In this document: positions 48,136 through 56,671 of the stretch, piece by piece | Numbering within the stretch: position 1 is the first letter of the stretch | How the letters are laid out: each line of letters opens with the position of its first letter | NCBI GenBank assembly: GCA_017577945.1 | Contig: PKQS01000009.1 | Coordinates: 124,001 to 188,000, forward strand | Source: Bacillota bacterium | GTDB lineage: Bacteria; Bacillota; Limnochordia; Limnochordales; ZCTH02-B6 | DNA: 64,000 bases | Reading direction: 5' to 3' | The notes under the pieces: generated by a model | Seen by the model: the letters and a program-made list of their open reading frames with translations, nothing else | Databases searched by the model: none | What the model was told of the DNA's origin: nothing | Translations under genes and position numbers: made by a program

Positions 48136-48213
48136 TGGTCGGGGTGACTGGATTTGAACCAGCGACCTCACGGTCCCGAACCGTGCGCTCTCACCAAACT
48201 GAGCTACACCCCG
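48136..48213 (-). tRNA. tRNA-Pro (anticodon CGG), CCA encoded
   Basis: The minus strand folds as a tRNA with acceptor stem CGGGGTG/CACCCCG, discriminator A and encoded CCA. The anticodon stem CACGG/CCGTG encloses TTCGGGA, giving anticodon CGG for proline CCG. The CGGGG acceptor start is typical of proline tRNA. It has its own promoter and terminator. CCG is a common proline codon in this GC-rich genome. Confidence 0.96.
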
Positions 48214-48248
48214 CTGCAGCGGGCGCTCGTTGGACCGCCGCGTGGTTC

Positions 48249-48277
48249 AGTATACAACAGCTCGCGGCGTCTGTCAA
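48249..48277 (-). promoter_or_regulatory. Sigma-A promoter of tRNA-Pro
   Basis: On the minus strand TTGACA (48277-48272), 17 bases and TATACT (48254-48249) stand about 36 bases before the tRNA. This is near consensus, as expected for a stable RNA gene. Confidence 0.88.
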
Positions 48278-48368
48278 CGAAAGGCCGCTACGTTCAGCGC
48301 AGGGACGGGCGGCGTCGGCGCCGAAGTAGAAACGAGCAGCCGGCAGGTCCGGCGCGGGAGGTTGGGGG

Positions 48369-49157
48369 ATGGAGTTTTCCAGCGGGGGTACCAGGTTGCA
48401 CGTAGGCGCCGCGACGCATGTCGGCAAAGTGCGAGAAAACAATGAGGACGGTTTTCTGGTGCGGGGCAACCTGCTGGCGGTGGCCGACGGCATGGGCGGC
48501 CACAGTGCGGGCGAAATCGCCAGCGGGACCGCGCTGGCCGTGTTGAAAGATTATCCGTTCAGCCCGCACGCGCTGGGTCTGGACGACGCCGGCGGCGCGG
48601 CGGGCTCGGCGCCCGGGCAGGAACTGCTGGCCGCCGTGAAACTGGCCCACGAGACGCTGCTGGCCATGAGCCGGTCGGATCCTGCTTTGGCAGGGATGGG
48701 CACGACGCTTACCGCGGCGCTCGTTCAGCCGGACACAATACACGTAGCCCATGTGGGCGACAGCCGCCTCTATCTCGTCCGGGACGGCCGCATCCACGTC
48801 GTCACGCAAGACCATTCGGTGGTGGCCGAGCTGGTGCGGGCGGGACAAATCGACGAAGAAACGGCCCGGCGCCACCCGCTGCGGCACGTGGTCACGCGCG
48901 CCCTCGGCGCGGCCATGGACGCGGAGTTGCCCATCGACTTGCTGACTCTTGAGCGGCGGCCCGGCGACGGGCTCCTCTTGTGCACCGATGGTTTGAACGC
49001 GCTGGTGAGCGATGAGGAAATCATGGAGATTTTGCACGAGGAACCGGACGCGCAGAAGGCGGCGGACGCTCTCATCGCCCTCGCGCTGGAACGCGGGGGC
49101 ATCGACAACGTGACGGTAGTGCTGGCCTTGCCGGAAGTAGCCGGGGTGACGCCATGA
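48369..49157 (+). CDS. prpC: PP2C-type Ser/Thr protein phosphatase PrpC
   Basis: The 262-residue phosphatase reverses the action of the next gene product, PrkC. It has the PP2C motifs VRENNEDG, AVADGMGGHSAGE, GMGTTLTAAL, HVGDSRLYLVRDG and GGIDNVTVV, which carry the metal-binding aspartates. The ATG follows GGGAGG. An insert of about 20 Gly/Ala-rich residues lies near residue 75. The stop overlaps the prkC start. Confidence 0.95.
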   Translation: MEFSSGGTRLHVGAATHVGKVRENNEDGFLVRGNLLAVADGMGGHSAGEIASGTALAVLKDYPFSPHALGLDDAGGAAGSAPGQELLAAVKLAHETLLAMSRSDPALAGMGTTLTAALVQPDTIHVAHVGDSRLYLVRDGRIHVVTQDHSVVAELVRAGQIDEETARRHPLRHVVTRALGAAMDAELPIDLLTLERRPGDGLLLCTDGLNALVSDEEIMEILHEEPDAQKAADALIALALERGGIDNVTVVLALPEVAGVTP

Positions 49158-51283
49158 TCGGGACGTTGCTGGCGAACCGCTATCGCATCCAAGGCAAAAT
49201 CGGCGAGGGCGGCATGGCCGTCGTCTACCGCGCGCTGGACGTGGTGCTGCAGCGCGTCGTCGCCATCAAAGTGCTCCGCCCGCAGTACGCGGGCGACGAG
49301 GAGTTCGTCGACCGCTTCTTGCGCGAAGCCCAGGCGGCGGCGAGCTTGTCGCATCCGAACGTGGTCAACATTTTCGACGTGGGCCGGGAAGGCGACGTCC
49401 ACTACATCGTCCTCGAGTTCGTCGAGGGGAAAAACCTGAAAGAGATTCTCCGGGAGCACGGTCGCCTGTCGCCGCGGCGAGCGGCGCAAGTCGCCCGAGC
49501 CGTTGCCAGGGCGCTGGAGGCGGCGCACGCGCGGGGCCTGATCCACCGCGACGTCAAGCCGCACAATATCCTGATTACGACCGAAGGGCGCGTCAAAGTG
49601 GCCGACTTTGGGCTGGCGCGCGCGGCCAGCTCGTCGACGCTGACGGAAACCGGCAAGGTCATCGGCTCGGTCCACTACTTTTCGCCCGAGCAGGCCCGGG
49701 GCGAGGCCGTTGGACCGGCGTCGGACATTTACTCCCTGGGCGTCGTCCTGTACGAAATGCTGACGGGCAAGCGTCCCTTTGACGGCGACAGCCCCATCGC
49801 CGTCGCGCTCAAGCACTTGCAGGAGGATCCGGTGCCGCCGCGGCAACTGGACCCGCGCATTCCCGTCTGGCTGGAACAGGTCGTCCTGCGGGCGATGGCG
49901 AAGAAGCCGGCGGACCGTTTTCCTACGGCGGCCGCGATGGCGGAAGCGCTGGAGTGGCGCGATGAGGCGCCCGCGGCCGCGGCTTCGCTGCCGGCGGCGG
50001 GAGGCTTGCCGCGGCGGGCGGACGGCGGAGCCCGCGCCCGGGTGGGCGCGGCGGTTAAGGGCGGCGGGAACGATTTGCCCTCTCCGTTGGATGGGCGGGG
50101 CCGGCTGCGCCGGGCGCCGGAGCGGGACGAACAACGCGCGGTGCCGGCGGGTTTCCGCAGCGAGGAGGAATCCGACGGCGCCGAGGCGACGGCCGAGACG
50201 GCCGCGGCGGCCGACGGGCGGGGCCGGAAACGCCGCGGGCGCCGCTGGCTTTGGGTCGCGGCCACGTTCCTGGTGCTGTTCGCCGCGCTGTACGTGGCCA
50301 GGCCTTACGTTCTGGCCCTCGTCTTCCCGCCGGAGGTGACGGTGCCCAACGTCGTGGGCCTGACCTATGAAGAGGCGCGGCCGCTGATGGTCGCGGCCGG
50401 GCTCACCTTGGAGATCGAAGCCGAACAATTCCACCCGGACTATCCGGCCGGCGTCATCGTGCGGCAAAATCCCGCGGCCGACCGGACGGTCCGCCAAGGG
50501 CGGAGCATCCGCGTCGTCTTAAGCCGCGGCCCTGAGATGGGCGTCGTGCCCGATGTCGTCGGCATGGCGCTGCGAGAGGCCCGCGTCGCGGTGACGCAGG
50601 CGGGCTTCACGTTGGGAGAGGAATTCGACGACTTCACCTCAAGCGCGGCTGTCAACGTGGTGACGGGCCAAGATCCGCCGCCCGGCACCGCAGCGCAAAT
50701 CGGCACGCCCATTCACCTGTGGGTAAGCCGCCCGCCCGCGCTGGCCAACCAGACGGTCGTCGTGCCGGACCTGCGCGGGCGCAGCCTGGAGGAGGCCACC
50801 GGGGAACTGGAGGCCCTGGGCCTGGTAATCGGCAATCGCTGGCCCGAGCTGCGGCCTCTCATTCCGGCGGGCCTCGTGCTGGACCAAAACCCGGAACCCG
50901 GCGCGGCGGTGCCGCCGGGAAGCGCCGTCGACGTCGTCTACAGCCAAGGCTTGCCGGGTGCGGCGGCCGGCTCGCCGGCGCAGCCGAGCTCGTCCCCCCA
51001 AGGCTCGCCGCCGGAGCCCGTGGAAGTGGATTGGGGCGCCGTGATCATCGACGAAGCCCAGTCCCAAAGGCGGCGGGCGCGGGTCGACGTGGAGGTTCCC
51101 GCCGGCCGGGCCCAGGAAGTCGTCATCCTGATTATCGACGACTTCGGCGCCCGTGAGGTGTTCCGGCAGACGGTGCCCGGCGGCACGACGCTGCACGAGT
51201 TCGTGGAGGCGCGCGGCCAGCAAGCCCGCGTGCAGGTATACGTCGGCGGCGTCATGTACATGGACGAACCTTTCCCCGATTGA
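49154..51283 (+). CDS. prkC: Ser/Thr protein kinase PrkC with PASTA domains
   Basis: The 709-residue protein has a cytoplasmic Hanks-type kinase (IGEGGMAVVYRA, HRDVKPHNIL, ADFGLA, SPEQARGE), a variable Arg/Gly-rich linker, one membrane segment near residues 362-385, and three extracellular PASTA repeats (starting VTVPNVVGLTYEEA, GVVPDVVGMALREA, VVVPDLRGRSLEEA). A C-terminal beta domain of about 85 residues follows, as in B. subtilis PrkC. It senses muropeptides and phosphorylates targets including translation factors; in spores it promotes germination. It overlaps prpC by 4 bases. Confidence 0.96.
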   Translation: MIGTLLANRYRIQGKIGEGGMAVVYRALDVVLQRVVAIKVLRPQYAGDEEFVDRFLREAQAAASLSHPNVVNIFDVGREGDVHYIVLEFVEGKNLKEILREHGRLSPRRAAQVARAVARALEAAHARGLIHRDVKPHNILITTEGRVKVADFGLARAASSSTLTETGKVIGSVHYFSPEQARGEAVGPASDIYSLGVVLYEMLTGKRPFDGDSPIAVALKHLQEDPVPPRQLDPRIPVWLEQVVLRAMAKKPADRFPTAAAMAEALEWRDEAPAAAASLPAAGGLPRRADGGARARVGAAVKGGGNDLPSPLDGRGRLRRAPERDEQRAVPAGFRSEEESDGAEATAETAAAADGRGRKRRGRRWLWVAATFLVLFAALYVARPYVLALVFPPEVTVPNVVGLTYEEARPLMVAAGLTLEIEAEQFHPDYPAGVIVRQNPAADRTVRQGRSIRVVLSRGPEMGVVPDVVGMALREARVAVTQAGFTLGEEFDDFTSSAAVNVVTGQDPPPGTAAQIGTPIHLWVSRPPALANQTVVVPDLRGRSLEEATGELEALGLVIGNRWPELRPLIPAGLVLDQNPEPGAAVPPGSAVDVVYSQGLPGAAAGSPAQPSSSPQGSPPEPVEVDWGAVIIDEAQSQRRRARVDVEVPAGRAQEVVILIIDDFGAREVFRQTVPGGTTLHEFVEARGQQARVQVYVGGVMYMDEPFPD

Positions 51284-51311
51284 GTCTTTCATCAGCAAGA
51301 GGAGGCGTTGT

Positions 51312-52196
51312 GTGGAGTCAGGCATCGTCGTTCGAGCCATCGGCGGCTATTTCCGCGTTCTCTTGGACGACGGCCGCCTCGTCGAGACGCGGCCGCGCGG
51401 GCGGCTGCGCAAGGACGGGGCGGCGATTCTGGTAGGCGACCGGGTCGACGTGTCGCTGCAGCCCGACGGCAGCGGCGCCGTCGAAAAAGTTTATCCGCGC
51501 CGCAACCAGCTGGTGCGGCCTCCCGTCGCCAACATCGACCAGGTGGTCATCGTCACGGCGCTCGCGGATCCGCCGCCGAACTTCGGCCTGCTGGACCGGC
51601 TGCTGACGGCGGCGGAGGCCACGGGGGTCACGCCGCTGTTGTGCTGGAACAAGGCCGATCTGGTCGCCGACGAGGCGGTGGCGGAGGCGGTAGCGCCGTA
51701 TGAAGCGGCGGGCTACCGCAACATCGTCACCAGCGCCAAAACGTCTCGCGGGCTGGACCAGCTCCGCGAGGCGCTGGCGGGCAAAATATCCACGTTCGCC
51801 GGACCTTCGGGGGTCGGCAAATCCGCCCTGCTCAACGGCATTCATCCGGAGTGGCGGCGCGAGACGGGCGCTGTCAGCCCCAAGCTGGGGCGAGGCCGCC
51901 ATACGACCCGGGCGGTAGAACTGCTGGTGCTGCCGACGGGGGGGTTGGTGGCCGACACGCCGGGTTTCAGCGCGCTGGAGCTGCGGGAAATCCCGGCCGC
52001 GGAGCTGAGCCGGTACTGGCCGGACATTGACGCACTGTCCGGCGGGTGCCGCTTCCCCGGCTGCCGCCACAAGGCCGAGCCGGACTGCGCGGTGCGCGCC
52101 GCGGCCGCTGCGGGCCGGCTGCACCCGCGCCGCTACGAAAGCTACCTCGATTTGTTGGACGAGATTGAGGAATGGGAGGCACGCCGGTACTCATGA
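51312..52196 (+). CDS. rsgA: Small ribosomal subunit biogenesis GTPase RsgA
   Basis: The 294-residue protein is a circularly permuted GTPase, with motif order G4 (NKAD), G1 (GPSGVGKS), G3 (DTPG). An N-terminal OB fold and a C-terminal zinc site (CRFPGCRHKAEPDC) frame it. It helps mature the 30S subunit. The GTG at 51312 follows AAGAGGAGG by 6 bases. It comes directly after prkC, as in B. subtilis, and its stop overlaps the rpe start. Confidence 0.95.
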   Translation: MESGIVVRAIGGYFRVLLDDGRLVETRPRGRLRKDGAAILVGDRVDVSLQPDGSGAVEKVYPRRNQLVRPPVANIDQVVIVTALADPPPNFGLLDRLLTAAEATGVTPLLCWNKADLVADEAVAEAVAPYEAAGYRNIVTSAKTSRGLDQLREALAGKISTFAGPSGVGKSALLNGIHPEWRRETGAVSPKLGRGRHTTRAVELLVLPTGGLVADTPGFSALELREIPAAELSRYWPDIDALSGGCRFPGCRHKAEPDCAVRAAAAAGRLHPRRYESYLDLLDEIEEWEARRYS

Positions 52197-52855
52197 CGGA
52201 ACAACGGCTGGTCTTGGCGCCGTCGCTGCTGTCGGCCGATTTCGCCCGGCTGGCGGACGACATCGCCAAAGTGGAGCAAGACGCGGACTGGCTGCACTTG
52301 GACGTGATGGACGGCCACTTCGTGCCGAACATCACGTTCGGGCCGGGCGTCGTGCAAGCCGTGCGGCAGGTGACGCGGCTTCCGCTGGACGTCCATCTCA
52401 TGATTGAGAAGCCGGAACGCTACGTGGACGCGTTCGCCGCCGCGGGCGCCGATCTCATCACGGTACACGCGGAGGCGTGCGTCCACCTGCACCGGACCAT
52501 CCAAGCCGTCAAGGCCACGGGTCGGCGCGTGGGGGTCGCGCTGAATCCCCACACGCCGCTGGACGTCCTTCGCTACGTCCTGGACGACGTGGATCTGGTG
52601 CTGCTCATGACAGTCAATCCCGGCTTCGGCGGGCAGTCGTTCATTCCCGCGGTCGTCCCGAAAATCCGCAAGCTGGACCGCTGGCTGCGGGGGACGGGGC
52701 GCCGGGAGCAAGTCTACATCGAAGTGGACGGGGGCATCAACGTCGAGACGGCGCGCGTGGTGAAGGAGGCGGGCGCGGACGTGCTGGTGGCCGGTTCAGC
52801 CGTGTTCGGCGCGCCGGATCCCGGTGCGGCGTTGCGGGCGCTGCGGGCCGCTTAG
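52193..52855 (+). CDS. rpe: Ribulose-phosphate 3-epimerase
   Basis: The 220-residue TIM-barrel enzyme interconverts ribulose 5-phosphate and xylulose 5-phosphate. It shows LAPSLLSADFARL, the metal-binding HLDVMDGHFVPN, DVHLMIEKPE, MTVNPGFGGQSFI and IEVDGGIN. The ATG at 52193 overlaps the rsgA stop; an ATG at 52172 would add seven residues without a ribosome site. After it the conserved thiN and spoVM are not present and a gene-free stretch follows. Confidence 0.96.
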   Translation: MTEQRLVLAPSLLSADFARLADDIAKVEQDADWLHLDVMDGHFVPNITFGPGVVQAVRQVTRLPLDVHLMIEKPERYVDAFAAAGADLITVHAEACVHLHRTIQAVKATGRRVGVALNPHTPLDVLRYVLDDVDLVLLMTVNPGFGGQSFIPAVVPKIRKLDRWLRGTGRREQVYIEVDGGINVETARVVKEAGADVLVAGSAVFGAPDPGAALRALRAA

Positions 52856-52885
52856 CCCTCTCGCGCGCAATTTACCACAACTTTA

Positions 52886-52906
52886 GGACAAACGTCCCTT
52901 TTGTCC
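52886..52906. promoter_or_regulatory. Inverted repeat, possible operator or rpe terminator
   Basis: GGACAAA, a 7-base spacer and TTTGTCC form a perfect 7-base inverted repeat 30 bases after the rpe stop and 8 bases before the -35 box of the orphan promoter. Confidence 0.45.
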
Positions 52907-52914
52907 ATAAGTTC

Positions 52915-52944
52915 TTGACGAATTCCGCACAAATTGTTTATTAT
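52915..52944 (+). promoter_or_regulatory. Orphan sigma-A promoter facing the rpmB/yloU region
   Basis: TTGACG (52915-52920), an 18-base AT-rich spacer and TATTAT (52939-52944) make a good sigma-A promoter. No plus-strand gene follows for about 600 bases, and the transcript would run antisense to rpmB before reaching yloU. Confidence 0.65.
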
Positions 52945-53213
52945 TCTAATACCGCCGGCGGTCCCCGGCGGGGAGCGGCGAGGACGGGGGAAGGGGGTCG
53001 TCCGTCGCAGCGAGCCGCGTAAAGCCTGATTCTTTACCGCACAACCGTCCTTAACTATCCGTTATCTCTTACGCACAACCAAAAAAAAACACAATCCAGG
53101 GGTCAGACAGGTCGGTCGCTTGGTCGTGCCAACAGACGAGCACCGCTCGCCGCTCCTTCGTGCGGGGCTCTTCTTGCGGCGGGCCGCTGAATCGGCGGGC
53201 GGCCGGCGCGAGG

Positions 53214-53405
53214 CTAAACCGCTCGGCGCACCTTGCCCGCTTTGAGGCACTTGGTGCACACGTACGCCCGGCGCACGCCGCCGTCCGTTGCGATCCTCAC
53301 CTTCTGCAGGTTCGGCAAGAACTTGCGCCGCGACTTCCGGTTGGAGTGGCTTACCAGGTTGCCCGTCTCGGTTCGCTTGCCGCACACGATGCAGACTCTC
53401 GCCAC
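53214..53405 (-). CDS. rpmB: 50S ribosomal protein L28
   Basis: The 63-residue protein begins [20 protein letters not shown] and ends with [16 protein letters not shown]. Two CxxC pairs show the zinc-binding (C+) form of L28. The GTG at 53405 follows AAAGGAGGG by 9 bases. It is transcribed opposite to its neighbours yloU and fakA, as in B. subtilis. A TATACT -10-like hexamer near 53466 lacks a good -35. Confidence 0.96.
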   Translation of the reverse strand: MARVCIVCGKRTETGNLVSHSNRKSRRKFLPNLQKVRIATDGGVRRAYVCTKCLKAGKVRRAV

Positions 53406-53553
53406 GGATAACGCCCTCCTTTCTCGCTTGCCGCCGCTCCCGTTCTGAACGTGCGGAAAACCTAGTATACGATAGCACAACGGCTGCGGTTCGACAAGCA
53501 GGAACTGCCTTGGCAAAGGCGAAACGGTGTTAGGCAAACTCCAGAAGGTTGGG

Positions 53554-53970
53554 ATGCGCGTGGCGCAAAGTCGGACAACGGAACTCGGCGTCGTCACCAT
53601 CGCCGAGGAAGTCATCGCGACCATCGCGGGCGTCGCGGCCACGGAATGCTACGGCTTGGTAGGCATGGGCGCCCGGGGCGTGCAAAAAGGGCTGGCCATC
53701 TTTCGCCGCGGCGAGGACGTCTCTCGGGGCGTTGAGGTGCACTTGGACGGTGAGAAGGTGACCATCGACCTGCACGTGGTCGTGCAGTATGGGGTCAACA
53801 TCGCCCAAGTGGCCCACAACGTCATGGAGCAGGTGAAGTACGCGGTCGAGCGCTACTGCGGCCTCGAAGTGTCGCGGGTGAACGTTCACGTCGAAAGCGT
53901 GCGGGTGGATATGGACGGCCTCTTGCCGCAGCCTGGCGCTGAGCGACGGGAGAAGTCCGGCCGCCGCTGA
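53554..53970 (+). CDS. Asp23/YloU family protein
   Basis: The 138-residue protein matches Ylo[27 protein letters not shown] shortened to its core TIAEEVI and [10 protein letters not shown], then [14 protein letters not shown] and [14 protein letters not shown]. Asp23 family members are cytoplasmic or membrane-associated and are linked to envelope stress and fatty acid kinase. The ATG at 53554 is preceded by AGAAGG; a GTG at 53527 with AAAGG upstream is an alternative. It lies 21 bases before fakA. Confidence 0.92.
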   Translation: MRVAQSRTTELGVVTIAEEVIATIAGVAATECYGLVGMGARGVQKGLAIFRRGEDVSRGVEVHLDGEKVTIDLHVVVQYGVNIAQVAHNVMEQVKYAVERYCGLEVSRVNVHVESVRVDMDGLLPQPGAERREKSGRR

Positions 53971-53991
53971 GTTCGGAGGAGGTTTGGCCAG

Positions 53992-55743
53992 TTGTCCTAT
54001 AAGGAGCTGGACGGGGCAGCGTTTTGGCGCGTCCTGATGGCGGGCGCTGCCTACCTGGAACGCCATAAAGAACAAGTCAACGTACTAAACGTATTTCCGG
54101 TGCCGGACGGCGACACCGGCACCAATATGACGCTGACGTTGAACGCGGCGCGCCGCGAGCTGGAGGGCGAGGTGCCCGAGTCCATCGGCGAGGTCGCCCA
54201 GCGGGTGGCCCGGGGCGTGCTGCTGGGAGCCCGGGGCAACTCCGGGGTCATCTTGTCGCAGTTCTTGCGCGGCTTGGCGTTGGGGCTGGCCGGCATGCGG
54301 TCCGCCGGCCCGGCGGAGCTGGCGCGCGCGCTGGCGAAAGCCACGGAAACCGCCTACCGCGCCGTCATCAAGCCGGTGGAAGGAACGATGCTGACGGTCA
54401 GCAAGGGCGCCTCCGACCGCGCCTTGCGAGCGGCCGCGGCGGGCGCGGACTTGGCCGGCGTGCTGGAAGCGGCGGTGAAAGGCGCCGAGGAAGCGCTAGC
54501 CCGCACCCCGCGCCTTTTGCCGGTGCTGGCCAAGGCGGGCGTCGTCGATGCGGGCGGCCAAGGACTCGTCTTTTTCTTGACCGGCATGCTGCGGGCCGTG
54601 CGGGGAGAATTCGCGGCCGAAGAGCCGCACGCCGCGGCCTCGCCTCAGTCGGTCGTCGACGAAGTGCTGCACGGCGTCATCACCCACGAAGAAGTGACCT
54701 TGCCCTACTGCACGGAGTTCCTCATTCGCGGGCGCCATATTCCGGGCGACATCGTGCGAGCCCGCATCGGCGAGCTGGGCGACAGCTTGCTGGTGGTGGG
54801 CGACGGCGATCTGGTGAAAGTGCACGTTCACACGGACCACCCGGGACGCGTGCTGGAGATCGCGCTGGAATATGGCGAACTTCTGGACATTAAAATCGAC
54901 AACATGCAAGAGCAAAACCGGCGGGCCGCGGAGCAGGCGGCGCGCCGGCGCGGGCACGACGACGGCCACGCGCCGCGCCCAGCGGGGCCCGGCCGGGAAA
55001 CCGGCGGAGGCGCGGCCGCTTGGGCGGCGCATGGGGAGTCCGGGCCGGCCGCGGCGCCGGTAACGGCGACGGCGCACCGGACCCGTAGCGGGGTGGTGGC
55101 CGTGGCGCCGGGTCCCGGCTGGGAGACGCTGCTGCAGTCGCTGGGCGCAGCGCGCGTCATCAGCGGCGGGCAGACGATGAATCCCAGCGCGGCCGAGCTG
55201 CTGGAAGCCATTGAGGCGGTAGAGGCCGACGACGTCATCGTCATGCCCAACAACAGCAACATTATCTTCGCGGCCCGGCAAGCGCGCGAGTTAACCTCCA
55301 AGCGCGTCCATATCGTGGAGACCCGGAGCGCGCCCCAGTCGGTGGCGGCTTTGATGGCGTACAACCCCGAAGGGGATCCGGCGGCGGTCGCGGCGGAAAT
55401 GGCCCAAGCAGCCGCCCAGCTGCGCACCGTCGAAATCACGTACGCCGTGCGGGACAGCAACGCCTTCGCCGGTGGCATCAAAGCGGGCGACATTCTCGCG
55501 ATCATCGACGGCGAGATCCGCGTAGTCGATTCGGATCTGCACTCGACGGTGCTGAAAGCGCTGGAGCAATTGTTGGACGACGGCGCGGAAGCGCCGCTGA
55601 TTTCCATCTATTACGGCGCGGACGTCAGCGAGGACGACGCCCACGCACTGGCTGAGCGCGTCCGGGCGAGATGGCCCCAGAGCGAAGTGGAAGTCTTCGC
55701 GGGCGGGCAGCCCGTATACTACTACATCTTGTCCGTGGAATGA
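53992..55743 (+). CDS. fakA: Fatty acid kinase catalytic subunit FakA (DAK/YloV family)
   Basis: The 583-residue protein has the DhaL-type kinase domain with NVFPVPDGDTGTNMT near residue 40 and GARGNSGVILSQFLRG, and the YloV C-terminal domain with MPNNSNIIFAARQA. It phosphorylates fatty acids bound to a FakB (DegV) protein, feeding PlsX/PlsY lipid synthesis. An Ala/Gly-rich insert of about 50 residues lies near residue 330. The TTG follows GGAGG. A DegV gene follows directly and plsX is encoded 7 kb downstream. Confidence 0.93.
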   Translation: MSYKELDGAAFWRVLMAGAAYLERHKEQVNVLNVFPVPDGDTGTNMTLTLNAARRELEGEVPESIGEVAQRVARGVLLGARGNSGVILSQFLRGLALGLAGMRSAGPAELARALAKATETAYRAVIKPVEGTMLTVSKGASDRALRAAAAGADLAGVLEAAVKGAEEALARTPRLLPVLAKAGVVDAGGQGLVFFLTGMLRAVRGEFAAEEPHAAASPQSVVDEVLHGVITHEEVTLPYCTEFLIRGRHIPGDIVRARIGELGDSLLVVGDGDLVKVHVHTDHPGRVLEIALEYGELLDIKIDNMQEQNRRAAEQAARRRGHDDGHAPRPAGPGRETGGGAAAWAAHGESGPAAAPVTATAHRTRSGVVAVAPGPGWETLLQSLGAARVISGGQTMNPSAAELLEAIEAVEADDVIVMPNNSNIIFAARQARELTSKRVHIVETRSAPQSVAALMAYNPEGDPAAVAAEMAQAAAQLRTVEITYAVRDSNAFAGGIKAGDILAIIDGEIRVVDSDLHSTVLKALEQLLDDGAEAPLISIYYGADVSEDDAHALAERVRARWPQSEVEVFAGGQPVYYYILSVE

Positions 55744-55806
55744 ACTTTTGCGTAGCATTCACGAACGAACACTTTTTCAATTTTGCATGTTGAAGGAGCG
55801 ATGGCC

Positions 55807-56652
55807 ATGGCGGGCGTGCGAGTGGTGACCGACAGCGGCGCCGACATCCCGAAGGAGCTCCGCGAGGAGCTGGGCATCGCCGTTGTGCCGCTGACGATTC
55901 ATTTCGGCGACGAGGAATTTAAGGACGGCGTCGACTTGGATACGGCCGCGTTTTACGCGCGCCTGCGGGCGGGCGGACAGCCGCGGACGACCCAGCCCTC
56001 GCCGGCGGACTTCGAGGCGGTGTACCGGCGGCTGCAGGAGGAGGGGGCCGAGGCCATCGTCTCGTGCCATCTCTCGTCCGAGATGAGCGGCACCATGCAG
56101 TCGGCGGTGTTGGCGTCGACGATGGAGAGCATCAAGGTTCGGGTGCACGTCGTCGACACGCGGTCGGCGTCGATCGGCATCGGCCTGTGCGCCATCGAGG
56201 CCGCCCGCCTGGCCCGAGCAGGTAAGCCCGTCGAGGAAATCGTCGCGCACGTCCAGGGCATCGTGAAGCGCCTGCAGGTGTACTTCCTGGTGGACACGCT
56301 GGAATACTTGCACCGCAACGGCCGCATCGGCCGGGCGTCGGCGTTCCTGGGCGGGTTGCTCAACATCAAGCCGCTGCTCACCATCGACGACGGCGTCGTG
56401 GCGCCGCTGGAGCGGGCGCGCGGCCGCGCCAAGGCGCGGGCGCGCCTGGTGGAGCTGGTCAAGGCGGGCGTGGGCGACAGCAAAGTGCGCATGGGCGTCG
56501 TGCACGCGGACGCGCGGGAGGAAGGCGAGGCGCTGGCGGCGGAGCTGCAGTCGTCGCTGAACGTGGAAGAGCTCATCCTGACCGAGCTGGGGCCCACCAT
56601 CGGGACCCACGTGGGGCCCGGCACGATGGGCGTCGTCTGTTACACCGTCTAA
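55807..56652 (+). CDS. DegV family fatty-acid-binding protein (FakB-like)
   Basis: The 281-residue protein starts VRVVTDSGADIPKEL and contains ISCHLSSEMSGTMQSA-like VSCHLSSEMSGT, VDTRSASIGIGL and DTLEYLHRNGRIG, all typical of DegV/FakB. FakB binds a fatty acid for phosphorylation by FakA. The ATG at 55807 has AAGGAG 8 bases upstream; the ATG at 55801 is too close. Its place right after fakA supports a working FakAB pair. Confidence 0.93.
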   Translation: MAGVRVVTDSGADIPKELREELGIAVVPLTIHFGDEEFKDGVDLDTAAFYARLRAGGQPRTTQPSPADFEAVYRRLQEEGAEAIVSCHLSSEMSGTMQSAVLASTMESIKVRVHVVDTRSASIGIGLCAIEAARLARAGKPVEEIVAHVQGIVKRLQVYFLVDTLEYLHRNGRIGRASAFLGGLLNIKPLLTIDDGVVAPLERARGRAKARARLVELVKAGVGDSKVRMGVVHADAREEGEALAAELQSSLNVEELILTELGPTIGTHVGPGTMGVVCYTV

Positions 56653-56671
56653 CCGTCCGGAGGCGGGTCCC

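Larger units (their letters stand above)
52856..53213. other. Gene-free stretch between rpe and rpmB
   Basis: This 358-base region has no convincing gene on either strand. Its left part is unusually AT-rich for the window and holds an inverted repeat (52886-52906) and a sigma-A-like promoter (52915-52944). At the expected transcript start is a hairpin (CCGCCGG/CCGGCGG, 52952-52971). Further right are purine-rich tracts, a run of nine A at about 53081 and no open frame with a ribosome site. A SpoVM-like 26-residue reading was searched for by eye and not found. Confidence 0.6.

Noticed and set aside
53062..53478. 138-codon minus-strand frame overlapping rpmB
   Set aside because: It lies in another frame across the L28 gene, has Arg/Pro-rich low complexity and no ribosome site.
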